DNA of 64,000 bases from Chiridota heheva (Eukaryota; Echinodermata; Holothuroidea; Apodida; Chiridotidae): positions 507,001 to 571,000 of the forward strand of contig JAIGNY010004446.1 of the NCBI GenBank assembly GCA_020152595.1, in the 5' to 3' direction. The notes beneath the pieces are model-generated. The model saw only the letters and a program-made list of their open reading frames with translations. It was not told where the DNA came from and searched no databases. Positions 1 through 12,189 of the stretch are shown here, one piece after another. The position numbers and the translations under genes were made by a program. The first letter of the stretch is position 1. The number at the start of each line of letters is the position of its first letter.

Positions 1-156
1 ATGATTTACTACAACAACAACCAACAGTTTTCTACCAGGGATCGTGATAACGATCATACAAGTCTACACTGTGCAACGTATTACCCAGGTGCGTGGTGGT
101 TTAATGCTTGCGGGCATTTTAATTTCAACGGCAGATACACGGTGACGAACAACTAA
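1..156 (+). CDS. FReD terminal exon remnant 1, partial at window edge
   Basis: The frame is open from base 1 to a TAA at 154-156. It encodes the C-terminal core of a fibrinogen-related domain: FSTRDRDND (the conserved calcium-binding loop), then HCATYYPGAWWFNAC, then NFNGRY. The two cysteines of the last FReD disulfide are present. The reading frame ends soon after NGRY, so the final beta strands (the GI-x-W and YSLK segments) are missing. FReD proteins are secreted lectin-like recognition molecules; the function of this copy is inferred only from the fold. The true exon start may lie left of the window. No upstream exon can be seen. Confidence 0.75.
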   Translation: MIYYNNNQQFSTRDRDNDHTSLHCATYYPGAWWFNACGHFNFNGRYTVTNN

Positions 157-793
157 ACCGTTTTATTTCAAACTTTAAAAAATGGGACTTGGTAAAAGAA
201 AAATGAAGTGTTGTAAAACAAATAGATCAATAAAACATTTATGGGTAGAATTTGTTGTTGCAATCAAGTAAAGAGTGCCTGGACTTTTACTACAATCTTT
301 CAAGAGACCATATTGTCAGAATGTTGTGTTCCCGGAATATTCTATGAGGAATAGTTCCAACAAGAGGTGTTTATCTTCCACCACGAGATTTGGATACAAA
401 TATAGTTAGCCTGACTAATTGTCAATAGTCAGGATTTGCCTGACTACTGCTTTAGTCATCTGACTACAGTTCCCAAGAAAACAATGATTGCAGCTGATGT
501 TAACACAATTGCGCTTAATCAAACAATCAGTGTGTATCTGTTAGCGTAACCAAGTATTTCAAGCGATCGAATAACAATTGTCTATACTAAGCGCTACATA
601 TCTGCCTTCTGCGGTACGTGTGGTAATATTGGTTGCGCTCATAATGGACTCGCTTTACCGTCATTAACGATCTCGTAACTTTGTTGTGTCGTTGGACGGA
701 ATGATTTCTATAAATTGTTTGAAATTAGAAATATGGAAATAAAATCCCCTTCAAAATTTGTAAAGTTAAAACAACAAACATTTTGTTTTTGCA

Positions 794-980
794 AGGGATC
801 GATATAACGAATATTGTAGGCCACGCATATGGGGTAGTTCATGTGGAACTTTCGCTAATGGTGCCCAAGCATTGGTGTTTCTATAAATAGACAATCTTAT
901 CTCAACGGCATATGTGTACCAGAAGGAGCTACCTCAGATTTGATAAATTATAATTACTCATTATTTCTTTCATGGATGTA
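794..980 (+). pseudogene. FReD terminal exon remnant 2 (cysteine-rich type)
   Basis: The frame reads RDRYNEYCRPRIWGSSC followed by GTFANGAQALVFL and a stop. A second frame then gives SYLNGICVPEGATSDL, matching the NGRYVQGGS part of better copies. The first segment has an extra cysteine just after the degenerate D-x-D-N-D loop, as in the other cysteine-rich copies of the window. The WWFN core has decayed, and there is at least one frameshift and one stop. Clearly a relic. Confidence 0.55.
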
Positions 981-1577
981 TGTTCGCATGTTTTTGGACA
1001 TTCTTATGCCGTGGGATTTACTATTCTATATAGGTACGAATATTTCTTATCTAATTAGCCAATCAGAATACAAAAACAATAACTTATGCCATGAATATTA
1101 AATATGTCATTTGTCTATTCAATATATGACAATATGACAATTATGTTTTTATGTTTATTTCTTCTCTCACATTAACCTTTCGTGTGACAGAAATTCATGT
1201 TCATATCTTATCTCGATGTACTCAAATGGTCTTTACCTGCTCATATCCACAAAGGACAAGTCCGTATTCATGTCAAAATGTTAATATAAAACTACGCACT
1301 CAAAATAAAATCTTAATAACGGAAATTTGACAAGTAATCATTTAGTGCTCATATCAAACTACATACTCAAGTAAAACATATTAATATTGCATTTTACATT
1401 TCGTAGCTGCATCATTTGACGAGATTATGTTAGGAGAGACAGAACGGTATAATACTCAGCAAAATATAGGGACTAAAACAGCTTAAACTTAATAAAAGTG
1501 GTGCAATGAATATATCTGTAATGTAATACCGTGCCGAAAAACAAGGTCTTTTCTATATACAGTTTTATTTCCAACAA

Positions 1578-1766
1578 TTTTAGTGAGTGATAACTTGAAC
1601 TTTTAAAGTAGTACCAAACTATACCCTGATACCGGGATGAAATACTTCCTCCTTGTTCTTATATGTCATTTACATAAACTCGGCCGCATGTATTAAACCA
1701 CCATGTACCTGGGTAATACTGTGCGCAATGTCTAGCTGATCATGGATCATTGTCCTGATCTCAGAT
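1578..1766 (-). pseudogene. FReD terminal exon remnant 3
   Basis: On the minus strand one frame runs DQDNDP, stop, then HCAQYYPGTWWFNTCG, a decayed NGRY region with another stop, then EQGGS, YQGIVWYYFK and YHSLK. This is the complete order of C-terminal FReD motifs in one frame with two internal stops. It shows that a full exon contains both the WWFN and the YSLK halves. It lies opposite in orientation to remnants 1, 2 and 4. Confidence 0.75.
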
Positions 1767-2234
1767 CGAACTTCCGCTGCAGAGGGAATTTTCCCGTCAT
1801 TAATTTAATTTTAAAAGGAAATAAATTTGCCGTAGTGATAACATGTGCTTGTTTAGCCGCAGAGTATGTATCATGTGTGAATGGTTAGGATTAGCTTAGT
1901 AACTGGTATCAACACCCACGCCTTTTGTTGACGAAACTATACACATACACCATACAATATACACCGTTAGAGTTTATATCATATATAAAGTCTAACAACA
2001 CCATGCCGGGGATCAGGCTACTTTATCACAATGGTACCTTCATTTTGTTTACATTGATAGACACAAATTAATGAAAAAGTTCAAAAAGAAGCATCTCCTT
2101 TTATATTCGTTTCTAAATATTGTATATAAAACCATGTTCATGATCATTGTTTCACCACATCTCACGTCCTAAATTTCCTTACTTTCAGCAAAAGTTCCAA
2201 AGAATCATTTACGAAGAAATCACTGTGTCTCTGT

Positions 2235-2345
2235 CACCGGCAGACACGTACAAGGAGGTACTACAGAAGACTCACAAGGCTTAATTTGGTACAGTTTCAA
2301 GGGTTGGTACTACTCCCTAAAATAAATGGAGATGAGCTGTGAATT
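2235..2345 (+). pseudogene. FReD terminal exon remnant 4 (C-terminal half)
   Basis: The frame reads GRHVQGGTTEDSQG, then LIWYSFKGWYYSLK and a TAA. These are the last strands of a FReD: NGRYVQGG, GI-x-WY-x-FK and YYSLK. The WWFN half is not recognisable upstream; only HCVSV-like residues precede it. The stop falls where intact copies continue into F-T-E-M. Confidence 0.7.
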
Positions 2346-2508
2346 GTTTTGCATTTACCTCATACGTTATTTTTGATTGACAAAACTAATATTCACCTGA
2401 TGTGTTTACTTAGACGCATTCCTTTGATAGTCAACAACACTCCTAATCTTGTATGGATAAATGTATACACAATTCCGAACATATTCAAAAACATACATCA
2501 ATATATAA

Positions 2509-2625
2509 AGATTCAACACCCGAGCCTGTGGAATCTCAAAACTGCACAAGTAAGCAAAGTTCTTGATTCAACACCCCAGCCTGTGGAATCTCAAAACTCC
2601 ACAAGTAAGCCATATCTTCCGAGGA
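2509..2625 (+). repeat. Two-copy tandem repeat, about 60 bp unit
   Basis: The phrase GATTCAACACCC, then AGCCTGTGGAATCTCAAAAC, then ACAAGTAAGC occurs twice head-to-tail with few differences. The unit is not a multiple of three in the surrounding open frame, so it is unlikely to be a coding repeat. The rest of 2,350-3,440 shows no recognisable gene. Confidence 0.7.
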
Positions 2626-3445
2626 AAACTGATAACGCCACGATTTCACGGATAAGATGTGTGGTTGGTCCCACTCCAACAACTATCCATTAGCTATTGC
2701 CAAGCTAACAATTTTAAGCATCTGCCGTTGAAGATAACACTGCTACGATACAATAAACTATTGAATGTACCCCACACAATTTGCAATTATTGACTCTTGC
2801 AATGGTGGTATTAACGAACCCTGCCTAAATACTGAAATATGAAAAGAGACGAAAGAAGGATAATCCACCTCAACAACGTTGCTGTATTTGCATCTCATTT
2901 ACTTTTAGTTATGATTGTGTTCGATTAGAACATATGTTTCTATACTTTCAGCACACCTCTTTGTCAACCAATTTATGTCTGTAATTATACATAAAAAGTA
3001 CGATAGCAATGTTGGAAACAGAAGCCGATACAAAAACAAAAAAACAATAGTATAGCAAGGTAACATAGATTAAACTATCAAATACATGTATTTAGAAATA
3101 ATCCACTAACATATCATAAGCTGAACGAAGTCACAATACTGTAGTTTAGACCAATTACGCATCCCAACTTTCTTCTACCTCTTACACAGTTCCTTTCCGC
3201 CATCTCCAACTTCTCCCTCTTCTCAACTCACAAGGCCTACCAACATTAATAAACAGTGACCAACCTCCCCCTCATGACTTCACTACCACTGACAAATATT
3301 GATTGCACAACACTAGAATATCAGTTTGAAATAAAATGATGAGATATGAATAGCTTTATATATGATAAAAGAAAGCTAGGAAAAATACATAAGTTAAATA
3401 TAAATGTTTTCAATCTCAAGATAAGATACAAAAGACTGCACTTAA

Positions 3446-3800
3446 CCCAGGAGAAAATTCCAGTTGGGATTCCCAATTGGTCTTAGCTATTCCCAACTGG
3501 TGTATGCTATTTCCAATTGATGTTTGCTATTTCCAATTGGTCTATGATATTTCCAACTGGTCTATGATATTCCCAATTGGTTTGAGCTTGGAAAAGCAAT
3601 TGGAAATATTAATACCAATTGGGATCTTACCATTTCCAATTGGTCTAGACAATCCCAACTGGTCTGAGCTTGAAAACCAATTGGAAATATTAATACCAAT
3701 TGGAATCTTACCATTTCCAACTGTTCTAGACACTCCCAACTGGTTTGAGTTTGAAAACCAGTTAGGAATACTAATATCAATTGGGATCTTTCAATGTACA
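3446..3800 (+). repeat. Left subterminal CCAATTGG array of the TTAA transposon
   Basis: TTCCCAATTGG / TTCCAACTGG motifs recur every 18 bp or so up to about 3,590. Two longer units of about 80 bp follow, each with TTGAAAACCAATTGGAAATA and ACCATTTCCAACTG-like parts. The core CCAATTGG is its own reverse complement, so the array can fold on itself or offer many identical transposase-binding sites. Peptides predicted on either strand here are artefacts of the repeat. Confidence 0.85.
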
Positions 3801-6800
3801 AATTAACCTATCATATTAATTTTAAATGGCATACATCATTTGGGAACATCTTGAAATGAATAATAGATACACGCAAATAAAACTAAACAGTGATAATTTT
3901 CTATGGTTTTCTATCTGCTTTTTTTGACGTGGTGAAGGACAAGGAATAATCATGTGACAACAAATTACAGAATTACGTATATTTGAACAGCCAGGTAAAG
4001 TCTGTTTAGATACACCTGATTATCACTACACAGAAAACCATGTTTTAAAAGCCATTTCCATAAGTTCAGAATATCACAATTCTATGTAATGTAAACCAAA
4101 GTTTACATACCGGTACCCAAACCTCGAAAAAATTAACTCGCCAACTCATTATTTGCAAGTAATAAAATCTTAGTGAGTTATTTACAAATTGCACTTTCCA
4201 GCCGGGAAGTATACCTATAGGCTATGCACGTAACACTTTGAACATAGAAACATATAAAGTTCTTGTGGAACAAGATATGAGGAACAATTGGATATATGAA
4301 TAATCCCAAAGATACTTATTATTTCCAAACAAAAAAGGCCTTCCCAAACAACAGCTTTTTTAATCCTACCTAAAGCAAAAATAACACTTGTAACGTAAAT
4401 AATGCGTATACTGTGTGTATGCCATGTTTGCTGGCGAGTGGAGTAATTGGTGACTAAGAATTCAGACCACTCGCCAGAATGGCGATTTAAACAATTTAAT
4501 TTTGTCAAGGCCTGCCGGTATTACATGAAAACAAATGCTACATAACTGCATTGCAGATATATTATTATTCGTTATTAGTTATCATCTTTTTGGCCCTGCT
4601 TAAACTAATATTAACATTTAGTGCATCTTAATTTCAACATGAAATTTTAACAAAAATAACATACCAAACCAAAAATGAACAGAAAACTGCACAAAAGTGA
4701 AGACCATGTAACCCTTTAACCATCAAACTCAGAAAACAATTTCACTTTTTCAACTAAAGTTATATTCTCTTCCACCTTTAATAACCCATGTTTAATTTCT
4801 TTAAGTTGAAAGTAAAAGATTTAAACCGGAATTAGCAATTTTTTACTCACGAAACTAAGTTTTGAGCTTGGAAATTCACTTTTTGACTTGGAGACTGCAC
4901 TGCAGCCATAATAACAAGCTACTACTTTGTTACAGTTGTTATCCCATCATGCAATACCGATATTTCAATTTAAAAACAACCTAGGCTTAGTTCTGTGGAA
5001 ATGTCTTTGAGACCATTGTCTTGAATCTTTGTCATCCTTGGATAAAAATACCTTTATTTGCCTAAAGACCTTCAAGATTGGTAGAAAAAAGAACAAAGAA
5101 ATATATGTAACCAATAGAAAATTCAATGGAATGTCATTTTAAAGGAAAAAGGCAATAGAATTGTCAACTCAAAGTAACACTGGAAATGGAAATGAAAGCA
5201 ATATCTAAACATGCAAGCTTTATAGTGAAATCATAACTAACCTAAGGAAACTAGCATCAGCGGGGTAAAAGAAAGGTTTCTAGTGCTTGTGAGAGGAAGA
5301 TAAACCTAGCTTGTATTTCACATAAAGATAAAATGACATCATCTGATATAAGAGATCGGATTTTGTGCCCTGAAGGATACCGTACATGGATATGGGATCA
5401 CTTTCTGCTCTTCAGCAAGCACATCTTTGCAATGGAGGTGAGTAACGTTAGGCCTATTTTTATTTCTGAATCTGAATAGCTTAAGTCTGCAAAAATCCTT
5501 CCGGAGTACATTAAGGCCAACCAAGTGTAACAAAATCAGATTAGCTTTGAAACTTTAGACTTGGTTCATGTACTTTGTCTGGCGGTTTAGTTTGGGAAAA
5601 CGAAGGAGTATTTAGACCAGTGTCAGTGTTATTATAATTAAGATTATAGGCCTACCTTAAAACGTAAGAAAAATGGACCTATTCAAGTATTTAGTCATCT
5701 AAGCATTTTAAACATCCGGGACTCTGTCGGTGAAAACCGATTTGTACACAAGTGGACACCACGCTTTATTCTACTGTACGTAGGCACACAACATATATTT
5801 CAAGCCTAATTTCTACGATATTTTTTTACATTTGCAACAATTTCCTGCAAAAATACCCAAGCGTACGTAGAGATTTACTAAGCCTCTAAACTTAACCAAT
5901 TTTACACGGGATGTACTGTAATGCCTAATTCCATGGTAGAATGACTTTTTTTCACCTACAAACAGGTTGTTCAGATTTAGGCACGTTATTGTGACGTCAT
6001 TTTGAATACTCAAACTAAAATATTACACTTTTAAAGTTTTAAGCCTTTTTGAGGTATAGCCTAACTCCAAAAGCAATTCTGAATTGTTTTAAGCATTTTT
6101 CTCTCCAAAATTGAGAGATTATAATATAACCTAGAGATACGAATACAAATTAAAAATTGGGGGTGCGATATATGCTTGGGCCCATATTTACACTGTTTTT
6201 TGACAAATTTTGATAACAATTTGAAGGGATTACAATACGCGAATTCATGGTTTCAGCGACTTCAAAGTCAATCCAGTACTGAAGTTGTGATCACGTGATA
6301 CCTTACACACTAAACATGTAGACGAGATGGTTTTCTACCAGATTTGTGTCCGTATGTGCAAGGCAGCTAATTAAATGTTGTGATTTCTTTTGTTTGAAGT
6401 AATAAAAGGATTTTTCATGCATTTAACTAGGACAAATTTTGTTGTGGGCCTTTTTGTTGTCTTTAAAAAAATCGGAGTTAAAAGCTGCTCCGGTTAAGAT
6501 TATACATTAAATTATTACGTTTTAGTTCATCAAGTAAATGAATATTGACGTAAAATGACAAAATAGATTTTTAGTATGATCAAATTAAATTTGGGACTTT
6601 CTGTGATATGTTTTGTCAGTATGGAAACACAAACTTGGCATTATGATTTTAATTTGATGAATGAGCCCGGATGACGCATGCATGCGAGATTCGCCGTTTG
6701 AGCTCACCAAGTTGCATTTCTCACCGAGGACACGGATAAATCAGAAGGGTTTGCATATTATCACTCTACCAAAAAATATGTTTTTCGTGTTTTTAGGTGA

Positions 6801-7154
6801 AATTTAAAGATACATGTAGTTATTGATGATTTTCAGTCCAGGCCCTATGCATTACTGTGCAGTGCGAACAAAGGTTACAAGACTGACCTCGACGTCACTG
6901 AAACCGTGAAGTCTTGTATTCTAAAAAAGGTTTTTAACTTTCTATGTGAAAAGTTAAAATAAATAAAGTTTATAATGAAATTTCCACAAGGCCTGAGGTT
7001 GGTGTTTGACAGGACTTCGGATGACGTTCAATCATATTTACTTTGTTATTTCTTATAGAATAAACTTGTGCAATATTATAATCATTTCCTTGTTTGTGAT
7101 TGTGTGTGAAAAAAACTGTAACTCGATATTGTGTTATCTATTTTTTTATATTAA

Positions 7155-7262
7155 TATTAAGGGGCGATATATAAATATTTCGATATTTTCCGATATTGAC
7201 CTATATCGATTAGATCAATATTGAGTTTGAGGGTCATATCAATATATCGATATGTTTTCCAC
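7155..7262. repeat. ATCGATAT-rich block
   Basis: A run of CGATAT, ATCGAT and ATATCGATAT words. A similar block is found at about 8,240-8,312, so the pair may be the ends of a nested, roughly 1.1 kb element beginning GGGGCGATAT. Neither target duplication nor transposase is visible between them. Confidence 0.35.
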
Positions 7263-8389
7263 AGATATTTTACTATACATGAACTAATAATGAAGTTAAC
7301 ATGACAACCAAACATGCACCTTTCCTCACTCTAGAGCCACAAAAAGTTTGTAATTTGTATTAATATCATACTTGCAGGCTGTCAATAATGTCAAGAGTTA
7401 ATTAAGTCATCAATATTTCAATAAATTACCTAAAATGATGTTCCACAGGCAGGAAATTCTTAATTCCGGATATGCAGTACCGTACTCTGTATGTGTACAG
7501 GCAACTATGGATATTGTGTAATAACATTGGTTCATTTTCATGATTTGTGATGGTTGCACAATTGCAATCAATTAGATTTTAAATCCTTAAACATCGAGTC
7601 TAAATTCCTCAAAAGGAATACTGCATCCCCAAATTTTTGTGGAAAAGCCCTTAATTGTCACCTGAAAATAGATTTAATCCTCAAAATTAATAGTTTCAAT
7701 CCTCAAAATAAAAGATATTTCCCACTAATATCTCCATTCACACATCAGACCTTCTGTACAGTAAGCAGCACAAATACAAAAAATGTGTTGATTTCTGAGC
7801 CCTCTCGTCCGATTTTTAGTAGCAAAATAATATTTTGTATAAATATTTATTGATTTCTGCATGTTCAGTGTCTTTAAAAAAGAGTGCAAAAAATGACGCC
7901 CTCTCAGTAGGAAATTTAAAACAAGTGGAACATAGCATTCAAAGGTAAAGTTGGCCCGTTTCTAATCAAAAAGTTAAATACCAGTTCCACGAAAATAGTG
8001 AAAACATGATATGTTCAAACTTATGATGGAGTTTTAATGTTTCTGTGATTTATTTTTTGAGAAAGAGACAATATAAAAACAATTCTTTTTATAATAATGG
8101 GTGTTTATTTGAAAATTTATGTACATATTTTCCATTTAATTCTGTAGATTTACTTTAAAATTTGTACTTTCCAATAATTTTTGCTGGAGCAAGATTACCT
8201 CATACAAAACAGTTATATTATTTCAATGTGACGTCTTGCAATTTGAATATTGATATTTCGATATATTTCTAGCAATATATCGATATTGTTTGAAGGTAAA
8301 TATCGTCAAAGCTCAATTAATATTCAGGTCATATTACACTATAAAATCTCAAACTATATTTTTCTTTTTTTTTACTTGCAGGTCATCTT

Positions 8390-9230
8390 TGCTACGTGAG
8401 GATCCAGGTGCTCAAAATGGAATGTGGAGCAAATTGTTTTTGTGTTGCAAGCAAGGGGAATCTTTTTGAAGATCTCCAAGTGTTTCAACTGCGGTGAAGG
8501 GGAAGCCATATGATGTAAATAGTCAACAGTTCTGTTGCTGCAACAAAAATTGGAACAAGCCATTAAGGACTTGTAGATTGTTATGCCATCATGAACATGC
8601 AATCACCTGTTGGCAATTCTTATGCACAAAATATTCACAAATTTTCAAATATTTCTGAAGAAATGGTCCAGTCTGAAATGAAAGCTGCAGCACAAGACTT
8701 TGGAAGCTCCACATGTCAGAGGATGATACAATAAGTGACACAAGTGTGATTGATATATGTGTCAGTTTTGATGGGACATGGTCAAATACGGGTTATACTG
8801 ATAAGCATGTACAGTGTAAGTATTGTTATCGTGATGTATACAGGGACAGTCATAGATTGTGTGTGCCCTTCAAAAGTTTGTGGAGAGTGTAGTTCCTGCG
8901 CAAAATGGAACAAGGAGAGTGAGAAGTACAAGGCCTGCTATTCTGCTCACAAACCAACTTGTCAAAGAAATATGATGGAAGTAGCACTAGTATACTGTAG
9001 AAACAGCCGCAGCTAGCATATTGTTTCCAACAGTTAGTTGCCATGCATAATATGAGGTATGCTTACATGGTATGTGATGGGGACAGCAAGGCTTTCACTG
9101 ATGTTTAACAAACTATTTGGAGAATGACAGAACTTGGTAAAAGTTGGGAAATTGGACTGTATTGGACATGTTGGAAAACATATGTACAAAGCCCTAGATA
9201 GTTATATGGGAGCAGACATTTTGTTTCATA
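8390..9230 (+). pseudogene. Mutator-like/Kolobok-type transposase, broken
   Basis: Motifs appear in the order expected for this metazoan transposase family: QSPVGNSYAQNIHK (about 8,600), VSFDGTW (8,761-8,781) with the first catalytic Asp, a Cys-rich TG-x-VID...C-x2-C-x2-C segment (about 8,840-8,910), LRY-like MRYAYMVCDGDSKAF (9,058-9,096) with the second Asp, and a CIGHVGKHM segment (9,158-9,184) matching the family's C-x-NHV-x-K-x-M. The motifs fall in at least two reading frames with stops between them, so no functional protein is made. It lies inside the TTAA/inverted-repeat element and is its likely transposase. No terminal glutamate could be placed. Confidence 0.7.
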
Positions 9231-9475
9231 ACATGCAGGAAGTGAAGTCATTAACTCAACAATAATGTTTTTCTTTATAAATTATAATTAATATCTAAAT
9301 TTCTACTCCATGAGAACTGTTTTGATGGTGTGAGGGTCAAGAACATGTATGTGTACACATGTTACTACCAAAACATTTCAAAACTAAATATTTATGATTC
9401 TGGAAAGAAAACTTCATGTAAAATCATTAAAAAATACATTAATTCCTTATGAGCTTATTGAGTAAAAAATGTCAC

Positions 9476-9819
9476 TTAGCCCTTACTCTACCAACACTTT
9501 TCTGAAAATGCGCTCGGAAGGCGGAGGCAAAGATTGGGCACCCAAAACGGCGATAATATCATCGCTGCGTGGTAGAGTGAAGGTTAATCAAGGGTTGATT
9601 ATTGAAGGGTCCTCTGTCTTTCAAGCAGCAGAATCTAGCTTGTTCCGCTTCAGTGATCCGCTGGACTGCCCACCGAGATCATACTGCATAGATTTTTGAG
9701 TTGGCACACTTGCCGCGGCGGGTTGATTAACCCTTACCCTACCAGCACTCGGTAGGCAGAGTCCAAGATTGGGCACCCACAACGGCGATAATATCGCCGC
9801 ATGGTAGAGTAATGGTTAA
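9476..9819 (+). mobile_element. TTAA MITE with duplicated ends, copy 1
   Basis: Two direct copies of a segment of roughly 100 bp (9,476-9,587 and 9,727-9,819) flank a unique centre of about 140 bp. Each segment starts CCCTTACTCTACCA (or CCCTTACCCTACCA) and ends TGGTAGAGT...GGTTAA, so each is itself a small inverted-end unit. The flanks read TTAA or TTAG. CCC termini next to TTAA are typical of piggyBac-type non-autonomous elements. A second copy lies at 12,557-12,912 in reverse orientation. The open frame across it is not a gene. Confidence 0.65.
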
Positions 9820-10419
9820 CATGGCAGGCTCTATGTGTTGACTTAAAATGAGGATAATTGAGATATCAACTTGCTGGTTTGGGTGATTTATTCAGATTTG
9901 TATCCTCTATCATATAAAGTAATGGTTGTGTCTGACGTTGTGTCTCCTATAAGCATTTTGGCTTTCAGTCCATTATTGATGCAGATCTTTTTTCTGCAGT
10001 GTGTTGTTTGGTACATGTCCTTACAATATGAGGTGACAGCAAGTTAGGAATTTTGATTTCCAGTAAGAAAGTTTTAGTCATGTGTTATGGATAGATTGGG
10101 ATTAGATGAATCACTGCATTTATCAGAATATTTATACTGTTACATTTTCACAATCTACATTTACGCCATCCAGTAATTATTGTGCAAGAGTATCTGTAGG
10201 TACTGTATATAAACTTATTTATTATTTATAGTTTTTAATATATTTATTGTTAAAATATAGTGCATCCCTTGATCTGAATAAATGAAAAAACTCCATAACA
10301 CTATTATTTTCTGTTTTAGCTTTTATTTTTATTTTAATATTGTAAATAAACATTTGGATTTTAAGATTTTTACTGTACTGTAAGATTTGTTTCCAGAAGA
10401 TTTGGTTTATATATTCCAG

Positions 10420-10797
10420 CTGGAAATATTAGACCAAATTGAAATAATTTAGACCATGTTGGGACCAGCTGAATATAGGCAAGAGCAGTTGGGAATCAGA
10501 CCAATTGGAAATTACCAAGACCAATTAGAAATAACCAAGACCAGTTGGGAATCAAAGACCAGTTGGAATTACCAAGACCAGTTCAAAATAAGCAGCACCG
10601 ATTGGAAATAACGAAGACCAACTGGAAATAATGAAGACCAATTGGAAATAACGAATACCAGTTGTAAATAGCAAAGACCAGTTGGAAATATGCAAGACTA
10701 GTTAGAAATCGACCGAAATTCCAATATGGAATTTGTTTCCAATTGGAAAATAATTTCCAATTGGAAAAAATCCCAACTGGAATTTTCTCCTGGATTG
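10420..10797 (-). repeat. Right subterminal CCAATTGG array of the TTAA transposon
   Basis: Repeats of the type AGACCAATTGGAAATAACCA, each about 20-24 bp, run up to the right inverted terminus TTTTCTCCTGG at about 10,784-10,793. This is the inverted partner of the 3,446-3,800 array. Here the short unit dominates and the long unit of about 80 bp seen on the left is missing, so the two arrays have expanded independently. Confidence 0.85.
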
Positions 10798-11224
10798 TTA
10801 AGCGAATCTCTGTTTTGACCTGGCGGCTTCTATATTTTAACTGGTATCTAATCATTTATCCCTTAATAGATGTTACCCTGTATGTGCTGAATAACAATTG
10901 TCATCTTTGATCACCAAAACTAGCTCCTAATTGGCGAAAAAGCGTATTCTAAGATATACATATAACCCTCGAAAACAGTATTATAAGGCTAGTTTTGTAA
11001 TGCGAAAACTGTCGTTTGGCCTTGATATTGATACAATTTAAATACTTTAAACTAGAATCTTAAATAAACGTTACCATACGATTACCTATTCAAATTTAAC
11101 CTTAATACCAAACTTGTGGAAAGTCTATTGATAACGTTAGTTCTTGAATACATAGTGAACATTATTAGTAAAGTCTTACCCGGACTGTTCATTCCATTTT
11201 GTTACATACTCATGTATGACATGC

Positions 11225-11285
11225 TGATTTGTACATAGTTTAGAATTATAGTTATCCTATCCATGGTAGAAAATTAGTGAATGTT
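11225..11285 (-). pseudogene. Possible FReD fragment (FSTMDR)
   Basis: The minus strand reads FSTMDRITI, preceded by a stop. It matches only the start of the F-S-T-x-D-x-D-N-D loop. It is listed because it sits at the head of a run of minus-strand FReD relics. Too short to be sure. Confidence 0.3.
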
Positions 11286-11614
11286 AATTCTGGTTATGCT
11301 TTGAAAAAATGAACGGATGGCCAAGAGACAAAAAAAAAAAAAATGATTAAAACATTTTCTTTGATTTCGTTAAAATTACAATAAAAATCCCAATATGTGT
11401 TTGCAACGATATCAAGAAACATAAATATCAAATTGAGAAATTCAAATTAAAAATTAAAAAATTAAAAACTATACTGCTTATCTCATAAAATCATCTCGAC
11501 GGTGTAGAACTGCATTTTTTTATTTCAATGTATTCACTAATTACAAGAGCGGTTCTTTCCTAATCAACATAGATTGTATCGAGTGCAAAACTAACATGAA
11601 CAAAAATGTAAGGT

Positions 11615-11800
11615 TATGCCATATAGTTCTTTACCGGCAGGAATTTGAACCTTTGTATACGTATATGCCGTTGAGTTTAGCATAACTACAGTCATTAAAC
11701 CATTACGCGCATGGGTAAGATTCGGCACAAGACTTGTAGGCAATACCGCCCATTCTCCTGCATGGGGTTCTGCATGCATCTTTGTCCCGAACTCGAACAA
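11615..11800 (-). pseudogene. FReD terminal exon remnant 5 (cysteine-rich type)
   Basis: The minus-strand frame gives RDKDACRTPCRRMGGIAYKS, then SCAESYPCA, a stop in place of the first Trp, then WFNDCSYAKLNGIYV and YKGSNSC. The extra cysteines between the D-x-D loop and SCA mark the cysteine-rich subclass. One stop interrupts an otherwise readable frame. Confidence 0.7.
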
Positions 11801-11944
11801 AAATAAAAGTATGGTGTGATATGACCGTGTGCAATATGACCTTCCACAAATTCAAATGAGGACCCAGTCTGCCAGTACATCTGCTTCTAAAATAGTTAAT
11901 GATGACGTTAAATTCATAACGCATTGAAGGTGATCCTTTTTTAA

Positions 11945-12035
11945 TGTATCTGTCGTTGAGCTTATCATAGCTGCAATCCTTAAACTACCAAACACCTAGA
12001 AATGATTCGGCACAAGAGTTGTAATGCCGTTTGCA
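11945..12035 (-). pseudogene. FReD terminal exon remnant 6
   Basis: The minus strand reads NSCAESFLGVW, stop, then FKDCSYDKLNDRYIK. This is the C-A...WWFN-x-C...LNGRY core, closely like remnant 5, which lies about 250 bp away. The two probably arose by local duplication. The second Trp codon has become a stop and NGRY has become NDRY. Confidence 0.65.
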
Positions 12036-12189
12036 AGGAAGTTACGTGGCTGATTGTCCAGGTATCTAAAACATATGAAAAGATACGGTACGTTTTCTGA
12101 ACTTCATGAGTCAGTTTAGTGTTTAGCAAGTGAAAAGCGGAAAAGTTATGGTGCAAAAATGTCAATCTTAAAGTAGTAAACATTATTCT

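Larger units (their letters stand above)
3446..10797. mobile_element. Decayed Kolobok/Mutator-like DNA transposon with TTAA target duplication
   Basis: The left end at 3,446 and the right end at 10,797 carry the same sequence in inverted orientation; the shared block begins CCAGGAGAAAATTCCAGTTG. TTAA flanks both ends (3,442-3,445 and 10,798-10,801). Both ends continue into arrays of CCAATTGG-type palindromes. The interior holds a broken plus-strand transposase at about 8.39-9.23 kb. TTAA target sites are known for the Kolobok and piggyBac superfamilies; the transposase motifs fit the Mutator-like/Kolobok family rather than piggyBac. The terminal repeat is clear from the sequence; the superfamily is inferred from the motif match plus the TTAA. 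Between 3.8 and 8.3 kb, and from 9.82 to 10.42 kb, I see only AT-rich sequence with no credible gene. Confidence 0.8.

Noticed and set aside
2349-2693. A 114-codon plus-strand open frame
   Set aside because: It contains a two-copy DNA repeat read in different phases in each copy, which is not expected of a coding repeat, and has no known motif.
3477-3806. Open frames with Ile-Pro-Asn-Trp repeats on both strands
   Set aside because: They reflect the CCAATTGG subterminal array of a transposon rather than a protein.
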